DNA of 64,000 bases from Ktedonobacter robiniae (GCF_016587375.1 NZ_BNJG01000001.1:2920001-2984000), one strand, 5' to 3'. Counted from the first letter of the stretch, positions 1-9,955 are shown. A program made the numbers and translations. The notes: a model not told the origin generated them from the letters alone.

Positions 1-430
<430 letters not shown>

Positions 431-604
431 GTTTCCCATTCTGTTTCTTCGCGTATGTGGTGAGTCCTTGTGGTGTGAGTGAGAGCGGTCTGAGATCGGA
501 CCTGAGCACGAGTGAGAGGACATCGCGGCACGGGGAGCGTGAGCAGGCCAGCGTGGCTCAGCAAAATTGAGGGAGTACTTCTTTGGCAGGTTACATCAGA
601 ACGA

Positions 605-648
605 AAAAGGGTTCGCAGTGGAAGAATGATGCTGCGAACCCTTTTTTT
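605..648 (+). terminator. intrinsic terminator after the rRNA operon
   Basis: A 13-bp stem (AAAGGGTTCGCAG paired with CTGCGAACCCTTT) has a 13-nt loop and is followed by a run of seven T. It is the first terminator downstream of 23S. It lies upstream of the amidohydrolase ATG at 692, which argues against the longer reading frame that would run through it. Confidence 0.85.
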
Positions 649-691
649 GCTTGTCCTCAAATTCCTGATTCCATGTCATAGAGCTAAAACC

Positions 692-1543
692 ATGATTATC
701 GATATTCATACCCATATCTTTCCTCCTCATATTTGCGCTCAGCGAGCTTTGTACTGTGAGCGCGATCCCTGGTTTAATGAGCTGTACGCGAACCCTCGCG
801 CTCGGATGGCCACCGCTGAAGATTTAATCGTTGAGATGAATGCTTCAGGTGTAGATGTCTCAGTTGCCTTCTCCTTTGGCTGGAGTGATCCCGGCTTGAT
901 TGAAGAGACAAATAGCTACGTTATCGAGGCTATGCAGCGGTATCCCGGGCGAATCTATGGCATGGCTGTGATACAACCCACCTCTGGCTTACGAGCTGTG
1001 CGTGAACTAGAGCGATGCGTGGCGGCTGGCATGCTTGGTTTGGGCGAGCTGATGCCGCATGGACAGGGCTATCGCCTCAGTGATATCACCCTGCTGACTC
1101 CTCTGCTTGAGGTCGTGCGCCACTATCAGCTACTGGTGCTCTCGCATTGTAGCGAGCCTGTTGGCCATCTCTACCCTGGGAAGGGTGATGTCTCTGTGCA
1201 GGATGTGCTTACTTTTCTCACGGCTTTTCCAGATGTGCGCTTTATTGCCGCTCACTGGGGTGGCGGTTTGCCTTTTTACGCCCTTATGCCAGAAATAGAG
1301 CGCGCCACAGCCAATGTATGGTATGATACAGCCGCAACCATCTATCTCTACCGTCCCGCGATTTTTAAGGCGGCGGTTAATATGGTTGGCGCTGAGCGTA
1401 TTCTCTTTGCCAGCGACTATGGACTTCTGGGCCAGCGGCGAGTGATGAAGCATATTCGGGCGAGTGGCCTGAACGAGGCTGAGTTACAACTTATTCTGGG
1501 CGAGAATGCGCGACGCTTGCTGCGCCTACAAGCGGCTGATTAA
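692..1543 (+). CDS. amidohydrolase family protein (amidohydrolase 2, ACMSD-like)
   Basis: This 283-residue TIM-barrel metal-dependent hydrolase or decarboxylase begins MIIDIHTHIFPP, where the HxH pair (residues 6-8) is the first metal-binding motif. Further family landmarks are LSHCSEP (the barrel His), AAHWGGG, and FASDYG near the C-terminus carrying the catalytic Asp. This layout fits amidohydrolase_2 (PF04909), whose members act on small aromatic or carboxylic acids; the substrate cannot be read from sequence. I chose the ATG at 692 because the frame extends upstream only through the rRNA terminator, and the added residues have no family character. No strong Shine-Dalgarno sequence is seen. 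The next gene follows after 36 nt in the same direction. Confidence 0.85.
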   Translation: MIIDIHTHIFPPHICAQRALYCERDPWFNELYANPRARMATAEDLIVEMNASGVDVSVAFSFGWSDPGLIEETNSYVIEAMQRYPGRIYGMAVIQPTSGLRAVRELERCVAAGMLGLGELMPHGQGYRLSDITLLTPLLEVVRHYQLLVLSHCSEPVGHLYPGKGDVSVQDVLTFLTAFPDVRFIAAHWGGGLPFYALMPEIERATANVWYDTAATIYLYRPAIFKAAVNMVGAERILFASDYGLLGQRRVMKHIRASGLNEAELQLILGENARRLLRLQAAD

Positions 1544-1579
1544 ACTATTTCTTCTGAAGGATAACAAGGTAGCAGATAT

Positions 1580-2569
1580 ATGCGTGTGGTTTCGTTAGGT
1601 AGTAGTAGTAGTGGAAATTCCCTCTATGTCGAAGCCGGACCAGGAGGGCGTACCAGGCTGCTGGTAGATGCTGGCCTGGGAGTACGTGTACTTCAAGCTC
1701 GTTTACGCTTGCTTGGCGTCGACCTCTCTCAGTTGCGTGGTGTACTGGTAACCCATGAGCATAGCGACCACGTGCTGGCTCTTCCTGCGCTGCTTCGCCG
1801 CTACCAGGTTCCTGTTATCACAAATGAAGAGACCTTCGCGGCTATTGAGCAAGGCCTGGCGGCTGGTGCGTGGCGCTCAGACTCAGGCAAACTGGTGGTA
1901 TCTCCAACTGAGGCAGAGGGGGATGTGGTTATTCAAGAACAGAGCGAGACAACACTGGTTCAGGAGCAGTCCGGTGTAGAGATTGTGACCAGGATTCAGG
2001 AGTCTACCCTCGTCTATCGCCCGGCGAACAATGTGCCAGCCCTGATCCTGCCCACAGGCAAAACGACTACTGTGGGGGATATCGAGGTGACCTCTTTTCC
2101 TATCTTGCACGATGCTGTTGCTCCCTGTGGATATCTCTTGAGCGTGGGCGGTTGTCGTCTCTGTGTCGTGACAGATACGGGTGAGGTGACTCCTGAGATG
2201 CTCTCTATGATGGCGCAGGCGGATTTGTTGGTGCTGGAGTCGAATCATGATCGCCAGCGCCTCTTACGCGGCCCCTATCCGCAAAGGCTGAAGCAGCGCA
2301 TCATCAGTTCAACAGGGCATCTCTCAAATGACCAGGCCGCGAATGCTGTTCTGAAAACGTGGCGTCCAGATAGTATACGCTGGCTCTGGTTAGGCCACTT
2401 AAGCAAGACCAACAATACACCCTCACTGGCCCTGACCAGCATGCGCGAACGACTACAAAATGCTGGCGCGAATCTCTCACAACTTCATATCACAGTCCTG
2501 CCACCCGGAATGGGAGGCATCTGGGACTCCACCCAGCTCTGGCATGCTCCTTCGCTCTGGGATCTCTAG
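1580..2569 (+). CDS. MBL-fold metallo-hydrolase, WalJ/YycJ-like
   Basis: This 329-residue metallo-beta-lactamase-fold protein begins MRVVSLGSSSSGNS, the characteristic start of the YycJ/WalJ group. It has the THEHSDH zinc motif at residues 57-63, a DTG metal ligand and a late LESNHD segment. Family members are predicted nucleases or phosphodiesterases, linked in Firmicutes to cell-wall and DNA metabolism. About 70 residues (roughly 95-165) rich in Glu/Gln/Thr sit between the first and second metal motifs. This insert makes the protein longer than the usual 260 residues or so. It may be transcribed with the amidohydrolase and meets the cyclase gene tail to tail only 15 nt away. Confidence 0.85.
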   Translation: MRVVSLGSSSSGNSLYVEAGPGGRTRLLVDAGLGVRVLQARLRLLGVDLSQLRGVLVTHEHSDHVLALPALLRRYQVPVITNEETFAAIEQGLAAGAWRSDSGKLVVSPTEAEGDVVIQEQSETTLVQEQSGVEIVTRIQESTLVYRPANNVPALILPTGKTTTVGDIEVTSFPILHDAVAPCGYLLSVGGCRLCVVTDTGEVTPEMLSMMAQADLLVLESNHDRQRLLRGPYPQRLKQRIISSTGHLSNDQAANAVLKTWRPDSIRWLWLGHLSKTNNTPSLALTSMRERLQNAGANLSQLHITVLPPGMGGIWDSTQLWHAPSLWDL

Positions 2570-2584
2570 GGAGCGCTGAAGTCT

Positions 2585-5500
2585 CTAGACACGTGTCGAA
2601 GAGGTCTGCATCAGTACCAGGCGCAGGCGCTCAATTTGTGGCTGGGCCTTGAGAGCCTCGAAAAAGCCCAGAGCGCGTTCGAGATGATAGCGGGCGCGAC
2701 TCAGATAGCTATTACGTTTCTGAGCTTTATCGTTGTTTTCTTCGGCCCGGCGCGCGTATTGAATGCCGAGATAGTAGAGTGTGAGTCCCTGCTCCCAGGG
2801 CAGGTCAAGCGCCTCGCAGCGTGTCAACGCCTGCTTGAAGTAATCTTCAGCCAGTTTCCAGTTCTTCCGCTCCGTATACAGGCGCCCCCAGGCCCTTAGC
2901 GCAATTGCCTCACTTTTCCGTGCCCCCGACTCCTGGGCATGCAAGAGCGCGCGCTCACAAAGCTCCTCCTGTTTCTCTGCATCTTCCCCTGTGCTTACGA
3001 GTAGTTCCGCTAGTGTGGCGAGTGTCTCGGGTGTTGGTATGGGTTCACTGATGCGCAGCTTCTCTTTATAGTCCGCGGTGGCTAGCGTCCAGTCCTCACG
3101 TGCCAGGTGAATGGCATGCAACCGCGTCGCCTGGAGATTGCGTCCCTGTTCCTCTCCACGCTCCATCTGTTGCTCCACCAGGCGCTGGCACTGGCGATAA
3201 TAGCGGTCTCCTTCTTCTTGCTTCCCCTGGCGATAGGCAATCGTTGCCAGCGTTTCCAGTGCCCAGAACTGCAATTTCTCGTTCTCTAGCTGATACTGGT
3301 CGATCAGAGCCAGAATCTCAATGGCGACCTGCCTGGCTTCATCCCAGCGATTCCACTGGCGCCAGGCGCGCATGCGTCCAACCATGCTTTCGAGCAGTAG
3401 AATGGGATTCTCCATGGTTTGCGCGTTGCTATAGGCCCGCCCAAACCACATCAAAGCAGCGGAGTAGTCGCCTGTTTCCTCATGTGCCAGTCCAAGCGAT
3501 CCATAAAGATCGTAGAGTTCTTCGCGCTCGGTAAGCTGGCTTTCAAGCTGGTAACGACGATGTTGCAGTTCATGTGCTTCACGATATTTATTGTATTGCC
3601 GGTAGATAAAACTCAGCGCGTCCAGCGTTAGCGAGAGCGCGATGGGTAGGTTGAGCTTTTCTGCCAGATTTAAGGCTTCGTGCCCACTGGCAAGGGCCTG
3701 CTCCGCCAGGGCTACCTTCTGCGAAACGGGTGTTGCCTCCAACTGGCGAATATTCCAGAACGCCTGGTAGGTCAGGAAGTATACGCGTTCTTTCGCGAGC
3801 TGTTGATTGGTGTCAAGCAGGGCCAGTCCTTGATCGATATAGCTGCGAATTTCTTGTAGCGCGGGCGGGTTGCGAAACATGCCGCGCATGCGCGTACCTA
3901 GCTCGCCCAGCCGCTCATAGATATCTACCAGCTCAATGGCTTCAATGGCAATCGGCTCCTGAGCCTCGGTTACCAGGCGTAGGGATTTACGGTACTCCTG
4001 CCAGGCCTCATCGGCGTTGCCGCGTTGCCAGTGTGCGTCTCCCAGTTTAAAGTGCATTCGTACAAGCTCAAATGGCTCCGTCTCCCCTTCTTGCTGAAGT
4101 TCCAGGGCGTCATTGTAGGCCTGCAAGGCGCGTAGCGTGTAGTAGCTATGCAAGGCCTGGTCGCCCGCCAGTGTCAGGTATCTGATCGCGCGTTTGCGCA
4201 GCTCAGGGCGATCTATAATATGTGCCTGAGACCTGGCTCCGCTGCCGAACTCCAGCGGGTTATAGGTCATATTAATAGACCAGTTTACCAGGGCCTGTTG
4301 ATAGTGATAAGCCAGCAGCTCGATGTAGGTATCGCGATCTTCTTGTGTCTTCTCCTCAAGCCATTGGGCCAGTACGGCGTGCTCACGCGAGCGGCGTGTG
4401 CGCGGAATATTGTTGTAGACCACGTCGCGAATGAGAACGTGCTTAAAGGCAAAGGTGCGGTCGTCAGGAATAATGTTGCGTGTATGCTTCTCGATTTCAG
4501 TGATAAAGTCGCGTTGGATGAGGGCGTCAAGCGCGCTGGTGAGCACTTCTTGTTGAATATCGGGTGTCAGTTCACGCAGTTGCGAGAGCCAGAAGGTGCG
4601 CCCGATAATGGACGCATGCTGGAGCACACGTTTCTCAATAAACTTGAGCAGGTCGATGCGGGCCGCGAGCACGCCCTGAATGGTGTCGGGCAGATGCGAC
4701 ATCGGCAGGAGATAGGGCATATTGAGTAATTCATCGGAATGCTCTAAGGGCGAGGCAAACTCACCAAAATCCATCTCGTTATAGCGCCCCAGCCGCCAGT
4801 AGTCCTGCCCTGTATTGGGATCGCTTTCATATATCAGAGTGCCCTGATCAATCAGCATGCGAATGATTTCTTCTACAAAGAAGGGGTTTCCCTCGGTGCG
4901 GGCCAGGATCGACTGGCGCAGGAACTCAGGGAACTCTTCCGTATTGAGGTGGGCATCAATGAGCTCACTACTTTCCTCGGGCGAGAGGGCATCCAGCTCA
5001 ATTGTCGTGAAGTTACGGCGGCCTCCCCCCCATTCACGCCGCCGCTCAAAGAAATCGGGGCGAGCTGGGCAGAGGAAGAGAATCGGCACGTCAGTGACGC
5101 GGTCGGTCAGGTATTCCAGCAGGTCGAGAAGCGCCTCATTCGCCCATTGTAGATCGTCGACGACGATTATAAGTGGCTGCTCCTCTGCCAGTGCTTCCAG
5201 AAAGATGCGCCAGGCCCGTAGGAGGGGACCTGCCTGGTTGCTGATCTGCTTGGGACTGAGCTCTTTCCCTTTCTCTTTCTCGGGGCTACCCTGCCGCTCA
5301 TCCAGGCCACGACCAACACTACGGATTATGGTGTTAACGATTTCGTCCGCCGACTCGGTGCGATGTGAACGTTGCAGGGCTTGTTTGATGCGCTCAGAGA
5401 GGCGGGCCAGGTATTGTTCATTGCTCTCGCTCTCCTCAATAGGTAGGAGTGAGCGCAGGATCTCGATGAGTGGCCAGTATGTGATGCCTTCGCCATAGGG

Positions 5501-6643
5501 AGGACAGCGTCCCTTGAGCACGCGGGGAACCACCAGTTTACCATAGGATGAAGCGCTCTTGACCTTTTCCTGCTCGCGCTTAATAAATTCTCTGACGAGT
5601 CGTGATTTACCGATGCCGGGGGAACCCAGGATCGTGATGAGATGTGGCTGACGCTCGGCGAGGACGCGCGCATAATTGGCATGAATCAAGGTCAGCTCAA
5701 GGGAGCGCCCTACCAGCCTGACCTGGCGGCCCTTGATGCCACGTGGGTGTTGATCTGTGGTTGAAAGGCCCTTGCGCTCATTTAGTACGACGCTGGCTGT
5801 GATTGGCTCAGTTTTTCCTTTGAGCTGTAAGGGCGCCATAGGGCGAAACTCGAAGACCTCGCGCGTCGTAAGGTAGGTGCGCTCGCCAACGAGAATTGTA
5901 TCGGGCGCGGCCGCCTGTTGTAGGCGCGCGGCTACATTGACTGCGTCACCTGTAATGAGAAAATCCTGCCTCTGGTGCGTGTTACTATTTGGAATGGCGA
6001 CCTCGCCAGTGTTAATGCCGATACGCATTTGCAGGCGCGTGGCCTGTGGATCGAGCCTGCAGCGTTGCTCATTGAATTGGTTGAGCGCTGCTTGCATGTC
6101 TAACGCGGCGCGAATAGCCCGGTCGGGATCATCTTCATGCGCGATAGGCGCGCCGAAAACCGCCATGACTGCGTCACCAATATATTTCTCGACGATGCCG
6201 CCATGTTTGCGGATTTGCTGCGTCATCAAGTTAAAATAGCCTGTCAGAATGGCACGCATATCTTCGGGGTCCAGGCGATCTGCCAGGGGCGTTGAGCCAG
6301 TGATATCGGCGAACATGATGGTGACAACACGCCGCTCCTCAGGTGGTAAAAGGAGAGAGGAAGTCGAGGATGCGGGCGCTGGTAGAGGCGCAGTACGGCC
6401 TGCACTTCGCGTCTCCGCCTGTATGGCTGGCATTGGCGCGGTAGGACCGCCCACGTTGGCCTTTGGCTGCGATGGCTGTAACCTGGTGCCGCATTCAATG
6501 CAGAACTTGGCGATGGGCAGGTTTACCGTCTGGCAGTTGGGGCAAACGAGCAGGCGATTCCCGCACTCAAGACAGAACTTCGCATTTGCTGGATTGATTG
6601 TCTGGCAGTTGGGGCAACGCATAAATTTCTTAACAGTCCGCAT
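2585..6643 (-). CDS. zinc-ribbon / class III cyclase / AAA ATPase / TPR regulator
   Basis: This large soluble signalling protein has about 1352 residues from the chosen start. Two CxxC..CxxC zinc ribbons (MRCPNCQ..CLECGNRL and CPNCQ..CIECGTRL) lie in the first 60 residues. A class III adenylate/guanylate cyclase domain follows (FADITGST, KYIGDAVMAVFGAP, RIGINTGEV, TGDAVNVAARL). Next is an AAA_16/NACHT-like ATPase with Walker A GSPGIGKS and Walker B IIVVDDLQW, and the C-terminal third is a long TPR array. The architecture matches the cyclase-AAA-TPR regulators common in Chloroflexota and Actinobacteria; the input signal is unknown. The frame stays open to 6799, but bases 6644-6774 are homologous to a non-coding leader near 62.7 kb. 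I therefore place the start at 6643; the ATG at 6622 is also possible. Confidence 0.85.
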   Translation of the reverse strand: MRTVKKFMRCPNCQTINPANAKFCLECGNRLLVCPNCQTVNLPIAKFCIECGTRLQPSQPKANVGGPTAPMPAIQAETRSAGRTAPLPAPASSTSSLLLPPEERRVVTIMFADITGSTPLADRLDPEDMRAILTGYFNLMTQQIRKHGGIVEKYIGDAVMAVFGAPIAHEDDPDRAIRAALDMQAALNQFNEQRCRLDPQATRLQMRIGINTGEVAIPNSNTHQRQDFLITGDAVNVAARLQQAAAPDTILVGERTYLTTREVFEFRPMAPLQLKGKTEPITASVVLNERKGLSTTDQHPRGIKGRQVRLVGRSLELTLIHANYARVLAERQPHLITILGSPGIGKSRLVREFIKREQEKVKSASSYGKLVVPRVLKGRCPPYGEGITYWPLIEILRSLLPIEESESNEQYLARLSERIKQALQRSHRTESADEIVNTIIRSVGRGLDERQGSPEKEKGKELSPKQISNQAGPLLRAWRIFLEALAEEQPLIIVVDDLQWANEALLDLLEYLTDRVTDVPILFLCPARPDFFERRREWGGGRRNFTTIELDALSPEESSELIDAHLNTEEFPEFLRQSILARTEGNPFFVEEIIRMLIDQGTLIYESDPNTGQDYWRLGRYNEMDFGEFASPLEHSDELLNMPYLLPMSHLPDTIQGVLAARIDLLKFIEKRVLQHASIIGRTFWLSQLRELTPDIQQEVLTSALDALIQRDFITEIEKHTRNIIPDDRTFAFKHVLIRDVVYNNIPRTRRSREHAVLAQWLEEKTQEDRDTYIELLAYHYQQALVNWSINMTYNPLEFGSGARSQAHIIDRPELRKRAIRYLTLAGDQALHSYYTLRALQAYNDALELQQEGETEPFELVRMHFKLGDAHWQRGNADEAWQEYRKSLRLVTEAQEPIAIEAIELVDIYERLGELGTRMRGMFRNPPALQEIRSYIDQGLALLDTNQQLAKERVYFLTYQAFWNIRQLEATPVSQKVALAEQALASGHEALNLAEKLNLPIALSLTLDALSFIYRQYNKYREAHELQHRRYQLESQLTEREELYDLYGSLGLAHEETGDYSAALMWFGRAYSNAQTMENPILLLESMVGRMRAWRQWNRWDEARQVAIEILALIDQYQLENEKLQFWALETLATIAYRQGKQEEGDRYYRQCQRLVEQQMERGEEQGRNLQATRLHAIHLAREDWTLATADYKEKLRISEPIPTPETLATLAELLVSTGEDAEKQEELCERALLHAQESGARKSEAIALRAWGRLYTERKNWKLAEDYFKQALTRCEALDLPWEQGLTLYYLGIQYARRAEENNDKAQKRNSYLSRARYHLERALGFFEALKAQPQIERLRLVLMQTSSTRV

Positions 6644-6774
6644 CTTCTGATCCGAAAACCCTGAGCGCGGAGCGCTAGTCACGGCAGTGACGTTGGGTTT
6701 AGGAATAAGATTATTCTGCTGATCTTGCAACAAGCTGGCGCCCTTCTGGCAAGCAAGGCGCACGTAGTAATATG
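6644..6774 (-). ncRNA. putative structured leader RNA, copy 1
   Basis: Read on the minus strand, this 131-nt stretch aligns with 62711-62811 on the plus strand. Shared blocks in order are CATAnTACTA, GGGCGCC, ATCTTATTCC, AAAC-CAAC and a 26-nt identical 3' block at 6644-6669, ending GGATCAGAAG directly before the ATG. A private hairpin (GTCAC/GTGAC) sits between the blocks, where copy 2 has CCCC/GGGG. A long-range stem between TTCCtAAACCC and GGGTTTTCGGA is possible. I do not recognise a known riboswitch class. Confidence 0.55.
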
Positions 6775-6815
6775 GGTAGTAAGCAGGGTGTAGAAACACG
6801 CGCCAGCACCCATCA

Positions 6816-6857
6816 GCTTGTATTGTACAACACCAGGCCCCCAGAAGAAAGGCCTGG
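6816..6857. promoter_or_regulatory. possible promoter and small hairpin upstream of the cyclase gene
   Basis: On the minus strand TACAAT (6823-6828) could be a -10 element for the cyclase gene, with no convincing -35. Immediately upstream, CCAGGCC (6833-6839) pairs with GGCCTGG (6851-6857). The rest of the gap between the cyclase gene and the DUF402 gene shows nothing else except the promoter at 6998. Confidence 0.35.
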
Positions 6858-6997
6858 GATGAGGTGCGGAGACTTGGAAAGGGTTAAAGCTCTATTTGCG
6901 GAATAAAAGGTGAGCGCAAAGCGTTTATTCAAACTGCAATGCAACAGACAGAAGTAAGCAAAGTGCCAGGCATAATGGGAAAAAGTATCTTTTATGC

Positions 6998-7026
6998 TTG
7001 ACGTTTCAAGATAAGTTCCGTACTAT
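6998..7026 (+). promoter_or_regulatory. sigma-70-type promoter of the DUF402 gene
   Basis: TTGACG (6998-7003), a 17-nt spacer and TACTAT (7021-7026) form a near-consensus promoter. Initiation near 7033 would leave a short leader holding the Shine-Dalgarno sequence AAGGGAG (7038-7044). This favours translation from 7052. Confidence 0.75.
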
Positions 7027-7051
7027 GGGGTCGACGGAAGGGAGTATATGT

Positions 7052-7615
7052 ATGCGGCAAGACTTTTTAGTAGAGTGTCGTAACTATGATAAGACGCTAC
7101 GTGGCTCGTGGAAGGCACACCAGTTGAGCGCTCAGACGCAAGTGGGGAACGAAGAGGCAGAGGCGGCGCAGGGTTCCTTGCGACTCTGGCTGCCGGCTGG
7201 TACACCGATGAATTGGGAGCGAGGGACACGCCCTCTGCGCTCACATTGTCTGCAATTCTTCTGGCCCGAGCGCTGGTACATGTTAAGCGCATTTTATGAC
7301 GGCGAAAGCCTGATTCATACATACGCCACCATTATTCAGCCCGCTATTCTGGGATATGAGCGCCTTTCCTATGTTGACCTGGATCTGAGCATGCTGGTCA
7401 AGCCCGATCTCTCGTACGAAGTCCTGACCCAGGCCGAGTTCGAGCAGGCCGCGGATGCGCTTGGCTATGACGAGGAGACGCGTATCAGCGCCCTTATGGC
7501 TCTGCGTACGTTGAGTAGTACCATTCAGCGTAGCCTGGGCGTTTTCTCCGCCGTGCCTCATCGCCTAAAGTCGGACCTTCTTCAATCCCAGCATTCAAAG
7601 CATAGCTACAGCTAA
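7052..7615 (+). CDS. DUF402 domain protein (FomD-like)
   Basis: This 187-residue protein has the DUF402 pattern: a mid-protein WPERWYMLSAFYDG segment, the YVDLDLSMLV strand with its acidic metal-binding residues, and the helix EVLTQAEFEQAADALGY. DUF402 proteins resemble FomD and are thought to be phosphohydrolases acting on nucleotidyl or phosphate esters; the substrate here is unknown. The start at 7052 has a good Shine-Dalgarno sequence 7 nt upstream and a promoter at 6998-7026. Upstream in-frame starts fall inside the promoter. The gene appears monocistronic, since a long inverted repeat follows at 7637. Confidence 0.8.
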   Translation: MRQDFLVECRNYDKTLRGSWKAHQLSAQTQVGNEEAEAAQGSLRLWLPAGTPMNWERGTRPLRSHCLQFFWPERWYMLSAFYDGESLIHTYATIIQPAILGYERLSYVDLDLSMLVKPDLSYEVLTQAEFEQAADALGYDEETRISALMALRTLSSTIQRSLGVFSAVPHRLKSDLLQSQHSKHSYS

Positions 7616-7636
7616 CGCCTTAAGTAAGTAATTCTA

Positions 7637-7720
7637 ATAGGTGGTGTCGTAGCCGCGTACGCAAGTAGCTGCTACGACACCACACCACCTATCAGGCGAG
7701 CGCCGCAGGCGCGAGGAGTC
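7637..7720 (+). repeat. long intergenic hairpin with conserved tail (copy 1)
   Basis: ATAGGTGGTGTCGTAGC pairs with a matching arm ending at 7693, in which a 5-nt duplication (ACCAC) makes a bulge. The shared tail follows at 7695-7720, including GCGAGCGCCGCAGGCGCGAG with its own 5-bp hairpin. The GAGGAG at 7713-7718 within the tail could serve as the epimerase Shine-Dalgarno sequence, although it is 12 nt from the ATG. Confidence 0.8.
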
Positions 7721-7730
7721 ATTGTAAAGA

Positions 7731-8156
7731 ATGTCAGCCGAGAATACCCCTAAGCGGATCGATCATGTGGCTATCATTGTCCGTAACATTGAACAGGCAC
7801 TAACCTTCTATCGTGATACACTTGGTATTGAGCCGCGCGAGATCAAAGAGGTTCCAAGCGAGCAGGTGCGTATCGCCTTTCTGCCCATGGGCGGTCCCGG
7901 CGGTAGCGAGATTGAACTAATTGAGCCTGCCGCGACCAATGCCAGCCTCCTCAAGTTTCTAGAGAAGCGTGGAGAGGGCTTGCACCATATCTGCCTGGAG
8001 GTTGAGCATATCGATAAAGCCTTGCAGGAGATGCAGACCCAGGAGGCGCCCGTACTCGATCAGCAGCCACGCCTTGCCGCCGAGGGCCGCGCGGTATTTA
8101 TCCATCCCAAAGGCACCAATGGTGTCCTCCTCGAACTCCTAGAAAAAAATAAGTAA
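7731..8156 (+). CDS. mce: methylmalonyl-CoA epimerase
   Basis: This 141-residue vicinal-oxygen-chelate (glyoxalase-fold) protein interconverts (2S)- and (2R)-methylmalonyl-CoA, between propionyl-CoA carboxylase and methylmalonyl-CoA mutase. The metal ligands are recognisable: the His in RIDHVAIIV (residue 12), the His in GLHHICLEV and the Glu in VLLELLEK near the C-terminus. IELIEP and HPKGTNGVLLELL are typical family segments, and the length is normal. It converges on the propionyl-CoA carboxylase beta gene, its pathway partner. Its stop codon lies inside the arm of a 36-bp perfect hairpin. Confidence 0.92.
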   Translation: MSAENTPKRIDHVAIIVRNIEQALTFYRDTLGIEPREIKEVPSEQVRIAFLPMGGPGGSEIELIEPAATNASLLKFLEKRGEGLHHICLEVEHIDKALQEMQTQEAPVLDQQPRLAAEGRAVFIHPKGTNGVLLELLEKNK

Positions 8157-8225
8157 GAAGATGAGAGTGTGTTCGTTGATACGGGCTTTGCCCGTATCAA
8201 CGAACACACTCTCATCTTCTTACTT
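8151..8225. terminator. 36-bp perfect inverted repeat between convergent genes
   Basis: Arms 8151-8186 and 8190-8225 are perfectly complementary with a 3-nt loop (TTT). The mce stop codon (8154-8156) is inside the left arm. The pccB stop codon is 8 nt beyond the right arm. It probably works as a bidirectional terminator, although the stem is far longer than needed. Confidence 0.85.
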
Positions 8226-8232
8226 AAAACAT

Positions 8233-9825
8233 TTATAAGGGAATATTGCCGTGTTTCTTGGGTGGGTTGGAGTCGCGCTTATTTTTTAGCATCTCCAGGG
8301 CGTTGATCAGCTTCACACGTGTGTTGCGTGGTTCGATAATCTCATCGACATAACCGCGACTGGCGGCGATGTAGGGATTATTAAACTTCTCCGTGTACTC
8401 AGCGATCAGCTCTTTACGTCGCTGCTCCGGATCGTCGGCGCGCTCGATCTCATCCTTGAAGAGGATATTGACCGCGCCCTCTGCCCCCATGACCGCGATC
8501 TCAGCGGTCGGCCAGGCGTAGTTGATATCGCCCCGGACGTGTTTGCTGCTCATCACATCATACGCGCCGCCGTAGGCCTTGCGTGTAATAACGGTGATCT
8601 TAGGCACAGTGGCCTCACAATAGGCGTAGAGCAGTTTGGCGCCATGGCGAATGATGCCCCCATGCTCCTGTCCGACGCCGGGAAGGAAGCCTGGTACGTC
8701 AACGAAGGTAATGATGGGGATATTAAAGCAATCGCAGAAGCGAACGAAGCGGGCGGCCTTGTCTGAGGCATTGATATCAAGGACGCCTGCTAGCGCGCGC
8801 GGTTGTTGCGCGACGATGCCTACGGAGCGCCCATTCAGGCGAGCGAAGCCGATAAGAATATTCTGGGCGAAATGTTCCTGGACCTCAAAGAAATTGCCTT
8901 CGTCAACAATATGTTTGATCACTGCCTTCATATCATAGGGTTTATTTGAGTTATCAGGAATAATGCTGTCCAGGGCTTCCTCGACGCGGGTGGGACTATC
9001 GTTGGTGGCGATGCGCGGAGGATCCTCCATATTATTGGATGGCAGATAGCTGAGGAGCTGACGGAGCTGACGAATGCACTCTGGCTCGCTGGGACAGGCA
9101 AAGTGCGCGACGCCGCTGGTGCTATTGTGGATCTGTGCGCCACCCAACTGCTCGAAGGTCACATCCTCGTGTGTGACGGATTTGACGACATTAGGGCCAG
9201 TGACGAACATATAGCTCGTCTCCTCGACCATAAAGATAAAGTCGGTAATCGCGGGTGAGTAGACGGCACCTCCGGCGCAGGGTCCCATGATGGCCGAGAG
9301 CTGGGGGACCACGCCCGAGGCCATAGTATTGCGCAGGAAAATGTCTGCATAGGCGCCCAGGCTTACCACGCCCTCCTGAATGCGTGCACCACCCGAGTCA
9401 TTGAGTCCGATGACGGGTGCGCCATTCTTCATCGCCATGTCCATGATCTTGCAGATCTTCTCCGCATGCGCCTCGGAGAGCGAACCGCCAAATACGGTGA
9501 AATCCTGGGAAAAGACGTAGACGAGACGCCCATCGACATGCCCGTAACCGGTGACAACGCCGTCGCCGGGAATTTTTTGCTCATCCAGACCAAAATCTGA
9601 GGCGCGATGGGTCACAAACATATCCAGTTCGTTAAACGTACCGGGATCGAGCAGGAGGTCGATGCGCTCGCGGGCCGTTAACTTGCCCTTCTTATGCTGC
9701 ACCTCGATGCGCTTAGGGCCACCGCCCAGCTTAGACGCCGCTTTGGCCTCGGCCAGGTCGGCCAGTTTCTCCTGTGTTCCCTTGGTATGTGTTGTTCCCT
9801 GTGAGCTACGTTCGCTAGTGGTCAT
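8233..9825 (-). CDS. pccB: acyl-CoA carboxylase beta subunit (propionyl-CoA carboxylase type)
   Basis: This 530-residue carboxyltransferase subunit has the two crotonase-like halves of the family. Diagnostic segments are [41 protein letters not shown] and [27 protein letters not shown], followed by the biotin-site segment [10 protein letters not shown]. It transfers carboxylate from carboxybiotin to propionyl-CoA or acetyl-CoA. Methylmalonyl-CoA epimerase next door points to propionyl-CoA. The biotin carboxylase/BCCP subunit is not in this window. The start at 9825 has GGAG about 10 nt upstream; the 29 residues before it in the open frame look random. Confidence 0.93.
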   Translation of the reverse strand: MTTSERSSQGTTHTKGTQEKLADLAEAKAASKLGGGPKRIEVQHKKGKLTARERIDLLLDPGTFNELDMFVTHRASDFGLDEQKIPGDGVVTGYGHVDGRLVYVFSQDFTVFGGSLSEAHAEKICKIMDMAMKNGAPVIGLNDSGGARIQEGVVSLGAYADIFLRNTMASGVVPQLSAIMGPCAGGAVYSPAITDFIFMVEETSYMFVTGPNVVKSVTHEDVTFEQLGGAQIHNSTSGVAHFACPSEPECIRQLRQLLSYLPSNNMEDPPRIATNDSPTRVEEALDSIIPDNSNKPYDMKAVIKHIVDEGNFFEVQEHFAQNILIGFARLNGRSVGIVAQQPRALAGVLDINASDKAARFVRFCDCFNIPIITFVDVPGFLPGVGQEHGGIIRHGAKLLYAYCEATVPKITVITRKAYGGAYDVMSSKHVRGDINYAWPTAEIAVMGAEGAVNILFKDEIERADDPEQRRKELIAEYTEKFNNPYIAASRGYVDEIIEPRNTRVKLINALEMLKNKRDSNPPKKHGNIPL

Positions 9826-9955
9826 AAAACTCAATCTCCATTGATCTATGGCAAGAACAGTGCGTACGTATGGCAGTATATCACAGCCCTTTTTACAGAG
9901 GCTACTTAGCACACACTACGCCCTAACCTCGGATGAGCTACACACCAGTTTGTAG

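Noticed and set aside
512..691. N-terminal extension of the amidohydrolase
   Set aside because: It would run through the rRNA terminator, and the metal motif HxH normally lies at the very N-terminus, as it does from 692.
6644..6774. Known riboswitch classes for the duplicated leader (c-di-GMP, c-di-AMP, preQ1, fluoride, ZTP)
   Set aside because: I compared their conserved cores by eye and found no match. A covariance search could still overturn this.
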